The notes beneath the pieces are model-generated. The model did not search any database, was not told the DNA's origin, and saw nothing but the letters and a program-made list of their open reading frames with translations. Made by a program: the position numbers and the translations under genes. This document shows, piece by piece, positions 1 through 10,509 of a stretch of DNA of 64,000 bases. Within the stretch, counting starts at the first letter, position 1. Every line of letters starts with the position of its first letter. Source of the stretch: Amorphophallus konjac (lineage: Eukaryota; Streptophyta; Magnoliopsida; Alismatales; Araceae); NCBI GenBank assembly GCA_022559845.1, contig CM040123.1, positions 295,604,642 through 295,668,641 on the forward strand. Reading direction: 5' to 3'.

Positions 1-1
1 A

Positions 2-996
2 AATGGGTTGGGGGAGGTCCGAGGTAACCAGGCTATGGCCATAAGGTGCTACAATATCTCGGTTGAAGCCACAAAGCCAGACGGGAAGAACAGGGGCCCC
101 CGGGAAGTCGAGGAAAAATCCGCAACCGCCGAGCCTGGAGGCGAATTGCTAGCGGTTTTCCTAAACGACGACCCGACCCTGGGAGTAAAGATTGGAGCCG
201 ACCTAACATCTGAAGCCCAACAGCAATACAAAGAGTTTCTTTCCGCGTACATCCGAGTCTTTGCATGGTCTGATGATCAACTTCCTGGGATACCAGAGGA
301 GACGGTGATGCATAAGCTCAACCTCGATCTAACCATCAAAGCCGTACAACAACGCAGAAGGAAGCACGCGCCAGAGAAGCAGGCGATCATCAAGGAGCAA
401 GTCACCAAGGGGCAAAAGATTGGTCTTTTCAGACCGGTCCTGTACCCGACATGGCTGGCTAACGTCGTCCTGGTACCAAAAGCTTCGGGAAAGTGGCGAA
501 TGTGCGTGGACTTGACCGACTTGAACAAGGCTACTCCAAAGGACTTCTATCCGTTACCGAGCATCGACCAACTGGTTGACTCAACCTTGGGCAACGAGAT
601 ACTCAGCTTCCTAGACGCCTATTCAGGTTACCATCAGATCAGAATGTTTCCAGAAGACATCGAGAAGACCGCCTTTATCACCGACTTCGGTGTATACTGC
701 TACACCCGGATGCCTTTCTGGTTGAAGAACGCTGGAGCCACATACCAGAGGCTGGTCAATCATATGTTCGAGAGACCGCTCGATCGAACGTCGAGGCCTA
801 CATTGACGACATGCTCGTGAAGACCCCCAAGGCCGAGGACCACTTCGCCGACCTAGCTGAAATCTTCGACACCCTCCTGAAGTACAACATGAAGCTCAAC
901 CCTGCCAAGTGAGCCTTCGGAGTAAGGTCCGGGAAATTCTTGGGCTTCTTAGTCACCTAGCGTGGAATCGAGGCCAACCCCGATAAGGTCCAGGCC
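2..996 (+). pseudogene. Tat-type gypsy reverse transcriptase, broken
   Basis: Reverse transcriptase part of the polyprotein, which copies element RNA into cDNA inside virus-like particles. Visible landmarks are the LVPKASGKWRMCVDLTDLN block (about 472-531), SFLDAYSGYHQI (about 607-642) and the catalytic YIDD (799-810). A frameshift lies near 780, because YIDD is not in the frame of the upstream part. In-frame stops follow at 910-912 and 958-960. The stretch upstream of about 250 is the protease-RT linker. The family is clear from the plant gypsy RT signature; the copy cannot make active enzyme. Confidence 0.85.
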
Positions 997-2022
997 ATCC
1001 TGGACATGCGCCCACCCACCTGCATCAAAGATGTTCAACGCCTTACCGGGCGCATTGTCGCGCTCAGCAGATTCATGTCCCGCGCGGCTGAACGATGCCT
1101 ACCCTTCTTCAAACTGTTGAGGGGGCCTAAAATGGCATCTGCTACATTCGCGTGGGTCGAAGAATGCCAAAAAGCGTTCGCCGAGCTTAAGGAGTTCCTG
1201 GCTTCGCCCCCGGTGCTTTCCAAACCCATCCCAGGTGAAACCTTGCACCTCTATATCTCGGTGACTCCATCCACAGTTAGCTCGGTCCTAGTCAGAAATG
1301 ACTCCGGAGTCGAGAGACCGGTCTACTAGACCAGCAAGGTGCTCAATGAGGCTGAAAGAAGGTACCCCACAACCGAGAGACTCGTGCTAGCGTTGGTTAC
1401 CTCAGCCAAGTGCCTCCGGCCCTATTTCCAAGGGCACTCCATCACCGTGCTGACCGGCGAACCATTGAAGAGATCCTCGCTCACCCTGAAACCTTGGGAT
1501 GCCTCGTCAAGTGGGCCATCATGCTTGGGGCCTACGATATATCGTATCGGCCTCGCTCGGCTATCAAAGGCCGGGCGTTCGCTGACTTCAGCGCCGAGAG
1601 CACCATCCCGACTGAATAAAGATCTCCGTCCGCGCCCGGGCAGACCTGGGAACTGTTCGTCGACGGATCCTCCAGCGGCGTTGGGATCCTCTGAAGTCCC
1701 CCGAAGGAGCAGAGCTACAGTACGCCCTGAAGTTTAACTTCCAAGCATCTAACAATGCTTCTGAGTATGAGGCCCTCATATCGAGTGCCGGCATGGCCCG
1801 GCGGTTGGGGGCTGAGCAAGTCCAGATTCACATTGACTCCCAACTGGTCGCTAGCCAGGTCAATGGCGGTTATGAAGCTCGAGAAGCACCGATGATCAAA
1901 TACCTCCACCTGGTCAAGACCGTGGCACAACAATTTGAGAGTTTTGAGGTAGTCTGAATAGCTCGGGATAAAAACTCCCGAGCGGACGCCCTCTCTCGTC
2001 TGGCCTCCTCTCTTGACCCCGA
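997..2022 (+). pseudogene. Gypsy RNase H plus archaeal-type second RNase H, broken
   Basis: The RT connection and first RNase H run from about 1006 to 1620, with the motifs VQRLTGRI, RYPTTERLVLAL and YDISYRPRSAIKGRAFADF near the end. A second RNase H of archaeal type follows: LFVDGSSSGVGILL (about 1653-1694), NNASEYEALI, QIHIDSQLVASQV and the tail SRADALSRLAS (1977-2010). The duplicated RNase H is diagnostic of the Tat lineage. Stops occur at about 1327, 1618 and 1957, and the first domain shifts frame around 1470. RNase H removes template RNA during reverse transcription. Confidence 0.8.
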
Positions 2023-2189
2023 GGGTACTCGCTCGGTCCTTCCCGAAGAGCTAGAGCGGCCGAGCATCGATTCGAAGCTCCTAGCTGTTGACTCGGCCTC
2101 CCCAAGCGACTGGCGTACCCCGTATCTGTCGTGGCTCCAAGATTCTCAGGAGCCCCCCAACCCTCGGGAAGCCCGAAGATTGAAGTACC

Positions 2190-3345
2190 AAGCTCGGTGA
2201 TTCGTCACTCTAGATGGCGCTCTCTTCCGGAGATCCTTCTCCTGTCCTCTCTTGAAGTGCCTCAGCACTGACGAAGCCAATCGAGCGATCAAAGAAGTCC
2301 ACGAAGGTCTGTGTGGAGCGCATTTAGGAGATAGGTCGCTTGCCAGGATCTTGCTATGACTAGGTTATTGGTGGCCCACTCTGTAGCATGACTGCTCGAC
2401 CTACACACAACACTATGACCGGTGCCAGCGATTTGACCACTTGGTCCATCAGCCAGCAACGGAGCTCATCACCCTAGCCGAGCCTTATCCTTTCGCTCGC
2501 TGGGGAATCGACATCTCTGGTCATTCCCCATGGCCCAGGCCCAGAAGAAGTTCATTATCGTTGCCATCGATTACTTCACTAAGTGGATCGAGGCCGAAGC
2601 CACAGCAAGGATCACCGAGATAGTCGTCTGGAATTTCATCTGGAAGTCGATCATCTGTCGTTACGGCATCCCCCGGGTGATAGTAAGCGATAATGGTCAG
2701 CAATTTAATTCTCGTTATTTCCGAGACAGATGTGCTGACCTGGGCATTCGCAATCACTTCACCTCGGTCGCCCACCCTCAGGCTAACGGGCTGGTCGAAA
2801 ATGCCAATAAGACTATCATAAAAGGCATCAAGACTAGGCTCGGCAAAGCCAAGGGAAGCTGGCTTGAGGAATTACCAAACGTACTTTGGTCGCACAGAAC
2901 GACTCCTAGAACGGCAACCGGTGAAAGCCCCTTTCAGCTGGTATACGGTACTGAGGCCGTGATCCCGTTGGAGATTGGCAACCCATCCCTCCGAGTCATC
3001 TGCTTCTCGTCCAAGGCAAACGACCAGAAACTGCTCGAAAACCTCGACCTAGCAGATGAAGTCCGAGAGATTGCTAACATCCGAGCAATGGAATACTAAC
3101 GCCGCCTCACTCAATACTACAACGCCAAAGTCCGAGATAGACACTTTCAGCCGGGAGACTTCATCCTCAAGAAAGCCGAAGTCTCTTGACCACTTGAGGC
3201 GGCGGGCAAGTTATCCCCTAATTGGGAAGGCCCCTACCGAGTGGTCGAGACGCTCGGAAAAGGAGCATACCGTCTATCCACGATAGAAGGAGAGCTCATC
3301 CCTCGGACCTGGAACGCGACTACACTACGCAAGTTCTACTTTTGA
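2190..3345 (+). pseudogene. Gypsy integrase, broken; end of pol
   Basis: An HHCC zinc-binding region is visible at about 2300-2440 (HEGLCGAH, then DCSTYTQHYDRC). The catalytic core follows: GIDI with Asp at 2510-2512, SDNG with Asp at 2689-2691 and NGLVENANK with Glu at 2797-2799, that is the D,D-35-E triad. The C-terminal part ends RKFYF and a TGA at 3343-3345, where Tat pol usually ends. Integrase inserts the cDNA into chromosomes. Stops near 2358 and 2388 and a frameshift near 2530 and again near 3098 inactivate it. Confidence 0.85.
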
Positions 3346-4598
3346 ATACTGAGCATTGTGTAAACGGCATGAGATAAAATGAAAGGCTCCTTTCTTTTAT
3401 TCAAACAACTCGCTTGTACATCAGGAAGGCCGAAACCAAGAAAATACATGTCAAAAAAGTAAAAAATCCATATGGCGCCGCCGTATGAGCCCATCGCTTG
3501 GCTGACCCGGTTCACCTTCCTGCGTCCAGCCACTGACTCTGCCTCGTGTAGAAACTGGCTCGGATAAAGGGTAGTCGACCCTGTTGACTAGGGCAGCTTC
3601 GGACAAAGGTGACAGAGGGAATAGGAAGGAGAAGGCTACCTTCCAAGTTGAACTTGGAAGAGAAAGGGGAGAGGAATGCATATGAAAGCATCCTCCCCAC
3701 CAACCTGCCAACTCTTTGGAAGGAAGAGAGTGCAGGCACCCTCCGAAGAGTGAAAGAAATCATGAGAAGAGCAGAAGAGGGAAAAAGAGGATGCGGGAGG
3801 GAAAAAAGAAATCAACAGAGCTGGACGAGGAGGCAGGGGAAAGCCCGGCCGGGAAGGAGGGAGCTTAATTGGCTTCCTCCTCCCCTCCATGGAGCGAGCA
3901 GGAAGGGACGGGCGGTAGGGATGCCTAATGCCCCCATCTGTCCACCATCTCGCCTCCCTGCAAGTGCCGCCGGAAGTGATAAAAAGAAGACGACGTGCCT
4001 CCACACGTCGGAGCTTCTTCAAACCCGTCCGCCGGCCGTCGGACCTCCTTCAAACCCGAAGCAACAAGGACTCTCTGCCCTCCATCATTGGTAGCTTCAT
4101 CTTTCGGGGCATCTTCCATGTTCCAAATATAACGGCACAACGCTACGTGAAGAAAGAATGAGGAAAGACTGTCAGGGAAAGCCTTAAGCGGTGGAGAGGA
4201 AGGGACGCCCTTCAGACCTTTTATAGGCGAAGGGAGGCTATTTGCCTTAAATGATTCTCTCCTCGAAAACACGCCAAAGGGATCTCTCCCTATGAACGGT
4301 CACCTCAAACATCTCATTTCCGCCCCAGCGGGACACACGAAGCGGCCAAGCATTCAAAGCATGAGAAAACAGAAAGACACCCTGTCAGACGCTCACCCAA
4401 CCATCAGGCGAGATCCACACAGAAAGTATCGGCTCTTTCCAACCAATGCAGATACGCTAAACAAAATACGGCAATGGTGATACAGAACAGTTAAGTCTTC
4501 ATCCTAACGCTATTGCCTTATCTATTTTTCTACACAAAGGAGAAAGTTTTTCTTCAAAAGGAAAAAGACATACAAAAAGAGGAAGCAAAGCAGATACA
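3346..4598. other. Post-pol non-coding region with a minus-strand TATA box
   Basis: No protein of recognisable family is seen here. On the minus strand CCTATAAAAGG (4217-4226) is a good TATA box, and the next minus-strand ATG (near 4122) opens a short frame without a recognisable domain. A minus-strand AATAAA-like signal near 3395 could end antisense transcripts. The region is purine-rich on the + strand around 3600-3840. Confidence 0.4.
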
Positions 4599-7216
4599 TC
4601 AGGCCTCCGGCCCACCTTGAAGCTCGAATGTGGAGGGCTCAAACGGTCTGCCCCCGGCACCCTCGACGACGGCCGACCCTGGCACTGACCCCACCGGCAT
4701 GGGAACTGCCTCGGTTGCATGCCCTCCCGAGGCATCCGGAGTTGGTGACCCCTCTGACGAAGAGCCCCTGTGATCCTCTTCATCCGGCGCCGAAGCAGAG
4801 GAACTAGAGGATGACAAGTCCAAGTCATAGCATTGTCCGGATGGGAAATCAACTACCCTGGATGCCTGCTCCTCGGCATAAGAGACGGCCCGGTCGTAGT
4901 CTTGCTTGAACCCATTGCGGATGCCCCGGTGAAGTGCTGACTCGTAGTAGGGAAGGGCAGCCTCCTTAAGGTCGACCCGGTAGGCCTCTGAGCTTTTGTA
5001 CTGCTCGAGATCCTCCGCCCCAGCCGATCCCACCCTACCAGCGAGCTCGGCCTTCTCCCGCTCCGCCTCGGCTAACTTCCACTCGGCCTCAGCCGTCCGC
5101 TTTTCAGCCTCCGCTGCCTGCTGCTCCGCCTCGGCCCGATCAGCCTCCCGCCGAAGGCGCTCGGCTTCCTCCGCTCGGTCCACCAGCTCTGCACGTTCGG
5201 TCTCCCACCGGCCATCCAGCTCAACACGTGCAAGGCGCTCCTCTTCAAGAAGCCTATTCTTCCTTTCGAGCGATTCGCGGGCCTTAGCTAGCTACTCGGT
5301 TAGCGCCCGGGTCTCCACCTGGCTCTACCGCACCAGCTCCCTTACTGAGGAAAGCTCTCGCCGAAGCCCATCATGCTCTTCGGCAAGCCGAGCCAACCTC
5401 CAGTCAGACCCACCAAGGGTCCAGGCCAGGTTCGCTCGCTTCGACTCCGACCGAGCGTACGCTTCTGCCAGAGTGGCCCCTATCTGGGCCAGGACCAGGC
5501 CGCCCTCCATAACCCCCGCGAGGGCCGCGGACGGAGAGTACTGCCTACCTCCCCCCCTCACCTCCATGGCTATACCATGGCATACCTGGTGCAGAGGGCC
5601 CGAGATACCAAGCCTCTCCAAGGCCGACGGAATAGAGAACCCCCCATCGCCCGGCGCCCCACAGAGTGGCTCGGACCAAGCCCCGGACTCGGTCACCTCT
5701 CGTGCCTCGGTCGGATTTTCTCGCGGCCCCCCAACCTGACCGGCTCGGCACCTGCACCACCACCTGAAGTGCCAACCTCGGCCGCGGCCCCAGCATCTCC
5801 CGCCTCGTCTACGGCCTCCTCGCTCCTACCGAGGGGAGAGCCGGGCCAGCACCGTTGCCAGTCGCAAGAGCAGCCTCGGCCCCCTCGGCTCCTGCCGAAG
5901 GAGGGGCCGAGCCAGCATCGTCGCCGACCGCAGGAGCAGCCCCAACCTCCTCGGCCCCCACTTGCTCGGCGGGTGGGAGAGCTCGCCCGGTAGGGTCGGC
6001 CCCATCATGCTCGGCGGAGGGGCGAGCCGCGGCAAGGTCACCTTCGACTACAAGTATGACCTCGGCCTTCATGGCCCGCTTCTTGGCCTTCGCGGTGGCC
6101 TGGATCATGCCTTCAATGGGATCCTTGCACTTGGACCCCCGCGGCCTAGAGGATTCGCCCTGGGCCGCCCCCTTGCCCTTATCTCTAGCTCGGGACCGAC
6201 CCGTAGGAGCAGCCGATTCATCAGCAGCCGAGTTATCGCCAAGCTCGATCACCTCTGCGGCCTCCTCCAAAGCCTGCCGCTTGGTGTCTGCACGAGAAGG
6301 AAGATATATTCAGAAAATGAAAAATGATCTCAACATCCAAAGGAGAACCTAGCTTGTGGCACCTGAACCCGACGGATGCAGCCGCGTAAGAAGACACCGC
6401 TCGATATTCTCTGGAGTAACCAGCTCATCTGTGGATTGGCGGTGCTTAAGCAAGATAGCCGCATATTTCTCCACATGTGGAGGGAACTCATCCTGCCTGG
6501 GAGGGATATTCGGGTGGAAATTGAGGATTACTGGACACCTCCAGGTTTCCTCCACCGAACAAATCCCCACCCAGAAGAATTGAGTTTTCCACCCCTTATG
6601 CGAAGAATCCTTCGCAGCCAAGGAGATACAGCTCCTATTCCGCCTCGCCTGGATGAAATAGAAACCCTTCCCGGCCGAAGGATGTGCTTTCAACTCAAAA
6701 AAATAGTGAAAGAGGTCCAAGGAAGGAGGAACTCCACACTGGCGGCAGAGAATGCGGAAGGCGGAAAGAAGAAGATAAGAATTGGCTACCAACTGAATGG
6801 GCGCCAACAGGAAAAAATTGAGAAGCTGAAGAACGAAAGGTTCGAAGGGAAGGCGGAACCCACCCTTCCACGATAGAAGGAAAGTACAGATATGGCCTGT
6901 ACGAGAGTCCAAGCTCGTCTCGTGTGGAGAGGCCGCGGCAAAGCGGAACTTGTGGGGCAGGCGATACTGGTGCTCCAGCCTTCTCACATCCGCCTCCCCC
7001 AGTTCGCTGCAGTTTGGAACCGACGCCTTCACCACTGGCTCATCCACCCATTCCTCAGCATCCGAATGCTGGTCCACCATGGAATCCGGAGAAGAGTTTC
7101 AGGAAAGGCGATCTCGGGACCCCGAAGATTCCGGGGGAAGAGGAAGCCGTCGGACTGCCTCCGCGGTTATCTCTGCCAACTGCCCGAATGCCGCTGCAAG
7201 CCTCTGCTCTTCCATC
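4599..7216 (-). pseudogene. Antisense extra gene of the Tat element (Putative gypsy type transposon family)
   Basis: The gene runs opposite to pol, from near the 3' LTR towards the end of pol. The stretch 7080-6363 carries a helical domain (LSWKGGFRLPFEPFVLQLLN ... GVPPSLDLFHYFFELK) that I recognise as the family called Putative gypsy type transposon (Pfam PF04195, from memory). A 75-bp intron is predicted at 6362-6288: donor CAG|GTGCC, acceptor TCGTGCAG. It removes a stop and keeps the frame. A low-complexity Ala/Pro region follows, then an Ala/Glu-rich coiled coil (about 5280-5030) and an acidic Ser tail. Stops or frameshifts near 7110, 5809 and 5324 break it. Function is unknown. A TATA-like GATATAGG lies at 7316-7324 on the same strand. 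Confidence 0.7.
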
Positions 7217-7315
7217 GTGTCCTAACGACGCATCGAAGAGCCCAAAAGTAAGAACGGAGGAGAGCCAAAACCTTAAAGACGGAGGGAGTCTGGAATGACA
7301 ACAAGCGCCCAACGC

Positions 7316-7436
7316 CTATATCCCCACACGGAAGGCGGCGCGTCGTTCCGACCTCCGAGAAAAGGGGGCCCCTTCAGTTCAAATCCGTCAGGATTATCAT
7401 TATTACGGGCCCAGGTGACCACGACACGTGGCTTCC
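7316..7436 (-). promoter_or_regulatory. Putative promoter of the antisense gene
   Basis: On the minus strand a TATA-like element (7316-7324) precedes the first antisense ATG (7216) by about 100 bp. A CACGTG G-box lies further upstream near 7425. Inference only. Confidence 0.35.
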
Positions 7437-7536
7437 TAACACCGCCAGATCTCCACCCACCTGAGCCACGCTGGTCTAAAACCCCAAACAGCTACTCTCC
7501 TGAGCTTACTAAAGCTCGGAAGTAGGAGGGGGACAA

Positions 7537-7897
7537 GTGGAGAGGGGGATTTCTGTAGCCCATCTAAGAGCAGCCAAACTAGGTCCATTGGGACCAAACG
7601 AGGCCCAGCTCATCCAAGTGACAGCCCCACAGGGCCCACTTAGGCTAAAAAGCCCAATAAGATTACTCGGGATCTAATCCTTCCTCGGCGGCCCCTAGGC
7701 TCGGAAGGCCCAAGCGTCGGTCAGAACGGAGGAAGACCCATGCCCGAGTTATCCCCTCATTGGGATAGAGGCAAGTGCTTAGTACCCACTCCGAGCTATC
7801 TTCATCTGAGCTATGCCTATCGCCCAGACAAGGTTGGCACCTTTTATGCTCAGCTCGACCGACGATTGTTTATCCACGCTGTATGAGAGCCCTTTAT
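7537..7897 (+). repeat. Polypurine tract and first part of the Tat element 3' LTR
   Basis: The purine tract GTGGAGAGGGGGAT (7537-7550) is followed by TGTAGCCC (7554), the expected LTR start. The LTR is cut at about 7898 by SIRE-like element 1. A similar tract and LTR start recur at 60555-60576. Confidence 0.65.
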
Positions 7898-9290
7898 AAG
7901 TCCATACATTGTCCTGTAGCTTGCACGAAGTAAAGTCTGTACATTGTCCAGCGTCTCACTCAGCGTCTAAGTGAGTGTGAACATTGCATCGCTAAGTCTA
8001 TACAATGCATCGTCTCATGCAGCGTCTCTATGTGCAAGTCTATACATTGTCTGGGTGCATAACACAAGTCTATACATCGCCACTTGGCTCGTGGCTTAGT
8101 CAGTGCATCCATGCATACATAAGTCTGTACAGCGCCGTGTTCACATGCATTACTTCAAGTGTGTACAGCCAGTGCATTCCCTGATATCAAGTCTATACAT
8201 TGCATGCTACAAAGTCTGCACATCCCGTTTGCACTAAGTCTGTACATGGCCTGTGCTTTCACTTGTCTGGTTGCATGAGACACTAAGTCTGTACATGGTC
8301 CTGGCGCTCGCAAAGTCTATACATCGGCCTGACGCTCGCAGAGTCTGTACATCGACTTGGCGCTGGCATAGTCTATACATTCATGAGCCATGGCTGTACA
8401 TCGTTTGCTGCATGCCACTTCAAGTCTGTACATGGTCTTGGCATATTCACACAAGTCTATACATTCTTGGCGTCTCTATGCATATTTGACTTGAAGTCTG
8501 TACAGCCCAAGTCTGTACATCCGACCGTCTCATTCAGCGTCTTATGCACGCATTCAAGTCCATACATTGTCTCGCACAGTACATCCAAAGTCTGTACATT
8601 CCAATGGTTGTGCATCCCTTGATCTCAAGTCTATACATTGCATCGTCTTGAGACTAAGTCTGTTCACCACCATCTTACTTAGCGTCTCTGTGCATACCTT
8701 CAAGCCTATACATTGTAAGACCAAGTATGTGCATGCATTGTCTCAAGCATCATCTTTCAAGTCTATACATCACTGCACATGCCTTCCACGAAGTCTGTAC
8801 ATCCGTGTTCATTGTGCACAGTTCGTGCATCAAGTCTACACATTGTCGCCTGCTCGTGCAAGTCTATACATTGCTGTCTCATGCATTCTAAGTCCATACA
8901 CTATGCAGTTGGGCATCGTTCATTACAGCAGAGTTTGCACATTGTTGCATTCTAAGTCTGCACATTGTTTATACATTGCACGCATAGTCTACACATTACC
9001 TGCTATTGTGTTCATGCATCATCTGAGCAAGTCTGTACATTATCGCACGCAGAGTCTACACATTCGTTTGGCATGACTGAGCATTCATCGTCAATGTACA
9101 TACTTCACCATATGCATACTGCAGCATGTGCTATCAAGTCTATACACTCATAAGCTTAGTTAATGCATTCTGTGCTTCATGCATACACTAAGTCTGTACA
9201 ACCTCCATTGGTTCACTCGACCAAGTCTGTACAGCCATGCACTGTCTTGCTTACATGAATGAAGCCTGTACAATGTTTTACAGTCTTAAA
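7898..9290 (+). repeat. Degenerate AAGTCTGTACAT minisatellite in the 5' LTR
   Basis: The core AAGTCTGTACAT, with variants AAGTCTATACAT and AAGTCCATACAT, recurs every 25-45 bp over 1.4 kb, separated by variable spacers. Exact 28-bp tandem units occur only at 8309-8364 (two units). Open frames over the array come from its composition, not from a gene. Confidence 0.85.
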
Positions 9291-9383
9291 CTGATAATCC
9301 TCTTCGATTGACTGACAGGTACTTATACTCGAGGAGATTAAGAATACATGTGATCCAAGAATAGAAGATGGCCTTGATCGTGA

Positions 9384-9481
9384 CACGTGGAATCACTGTG
9401 CTGAAATGCTGCCACGTGGACTGAGGCCTCTGGGCGGGAATCATGGAGTCCACACGCCCTAGCTGTCATTTGCTATAGATA
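9384..9481 (+). promoter_or_regulatory. LTR promoter block: two G-boxes and a degraded TATA box (5' copy)
   Basis: CACGTG occurs at 9384-9389 and 9413-9418, followed by CTATAGATATG (9473-9481). The TATA core is one base away from the intact version in the 3' LTR. Confidence 0.6.
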
Positions 9482-10124
9482 TGAAGTTTCTTCATCTGTA
9501 GAAGACCGATCGTGATCGAAGCAGAGAAGCACGATCCAGTGAGAAGAAAAAGAAAGAGAGGCAGAGAACAGAAGAAAAAGAGGAGAAAGAGAGAAGAAGA
9601 AGAAGAAAGAGAGAGAGATCCTTTGAGAGTAGAGATCGAGAGAAGAAGAGAAGTGTAGCAGAGAAAAAGAGAGATAGAGAGAGAGAGATAGAGAGTTAGA
9701 GGAGAAGAAGGGAAGCTGCTTGAAGATCTGTTCCTACTGGACCGTTGATCAAATCCAGGCCAATCAGCTCTGTTGAGAGCCACACTTTGTGCTTCATTAT
9801 TTACAGCTTGTAGTCGCTGTGTTTCTTTATCATTTCTTGTTTTTCTTTTTATTTGATCACTATGTTTTCGATTCTCTGGTTTGAGGTCGGGTTCCTCCTG
9901 TGGTCTAAGGAGAAGGGAGATCTGTTCTCCAGTTGCAAGTGGCTGGTGTCACTTGTGGGTTCCCTCCTGGTCTGGAGGAAAAGGGACTTCGTCTCTGGTT
10001 GCTAGTGACGGGTAGTGGTTGCCCTCCGGTCTGGAGGAAGAGGGGAGGTTGTTCCCCTGGTCAAGCTGTTTGGCAGCACTTGTTTGCAGACTAAGTCTGC
10101 GGTTCTAGCTGTTGCTAGTGGAAG

Positions 10125-10177
10125 CCTCACTCCGGTTTGGAGTGAGGGGTGGACGTAGGTCTGTGGACCGAACCACC
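10125..10177 (+). ncRNA. Conserved two-hairpin leader motif (element 1, 5' LTR)
   Basis: Hairpin 1: CCTCACTCC pairs with GGAGTGAGG around a GGTTT loop. Hairpin 2: GGTGG pairs with CCACC, enclosing ACGTA and GAA internal-loop strands and an apical stem GGTC/GACC. It lies about 180 bp before the LTR end. The same architecture with different paired bases occurs in elements A, 2 and B. Confidence 0.65.
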
Positions 10178-10362
10178 TAAAAATCATCTGTGCAGTGGGT
10201 TTATTGCTTTCGTTTGCTTCTGCTAGATGATTATTTAGGCGCGCTACATGTTTGCTCTTTGGTCCAAAAGAGTTTTTGATTAAGTCCTTTTTGAGTGAAA
10301 TAATTTTTTAAGGGTGGGATTCATTCACCCCCCCTCTGAATCCACCGCACCGTTCCAACAAT

Positions 10363-10374
10363 TGGTATCAAAGC
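10363..10374 (+). other. Primer-binding site, initiator tRNA-Met
   Basis: TGGTATCAAAGC directly follows the 5' LTR and differs by one base from the usual copia PBS TGGTATCAGAGC. Confidence 0.9.
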
Positions 10375-10509
10375 GGTCTCTGACTTCCAGATCCAACGAT
10401 CTGCAGAGGATCCTGTTGATTTGATTTCATGCTTTACAGTTCCAGTGTGGTGCATTCTTCTGATATTGCTTTCTTGCTCATTGATCTGAGTCTATTCCAT
10501 TGCATTATA

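Larger units (their letters stand above)
7898..10360 (+). repeat. 5' LTR of element 1 (left end missing)
   Basis: It aligns by eye with 15659-18283 from AAGTCC onward, ending CCAACA at 10360. It contains the minisatellite, two G-boxes, a TATA-like box, a GA-rich tract (about 9540-9710) and the two-hairpin motif. It is shorter than the 3' copy mainly because of fewer 28-bp repeats. Confidence 0.85.

Noticed and set aside
4996..5993. Long + strand Ser/Ala/Pro-rich open frames between pol and the LTR
   Set aside because: They are the reverse strand of the GC-rich antisense gene; the minus-strand frames carry the recognisable domain and coiled coil.
8253..9153. Overlapping + strand open frames in the 5' LTR with repeated KSVH and SLYI motifs
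   Set aside because: They result from translating the AAGTCTGTACAT minisatellite, whose units lack stops. Frames change from unit to unit and are not conserved between the LTRs.
9540..9710. GA-rich tract as a possible coding region for a Ser/Leu-rich peptide
   Set aside because: It is a simple-sequence tract in the LTR leader; the peptide is low complexity.
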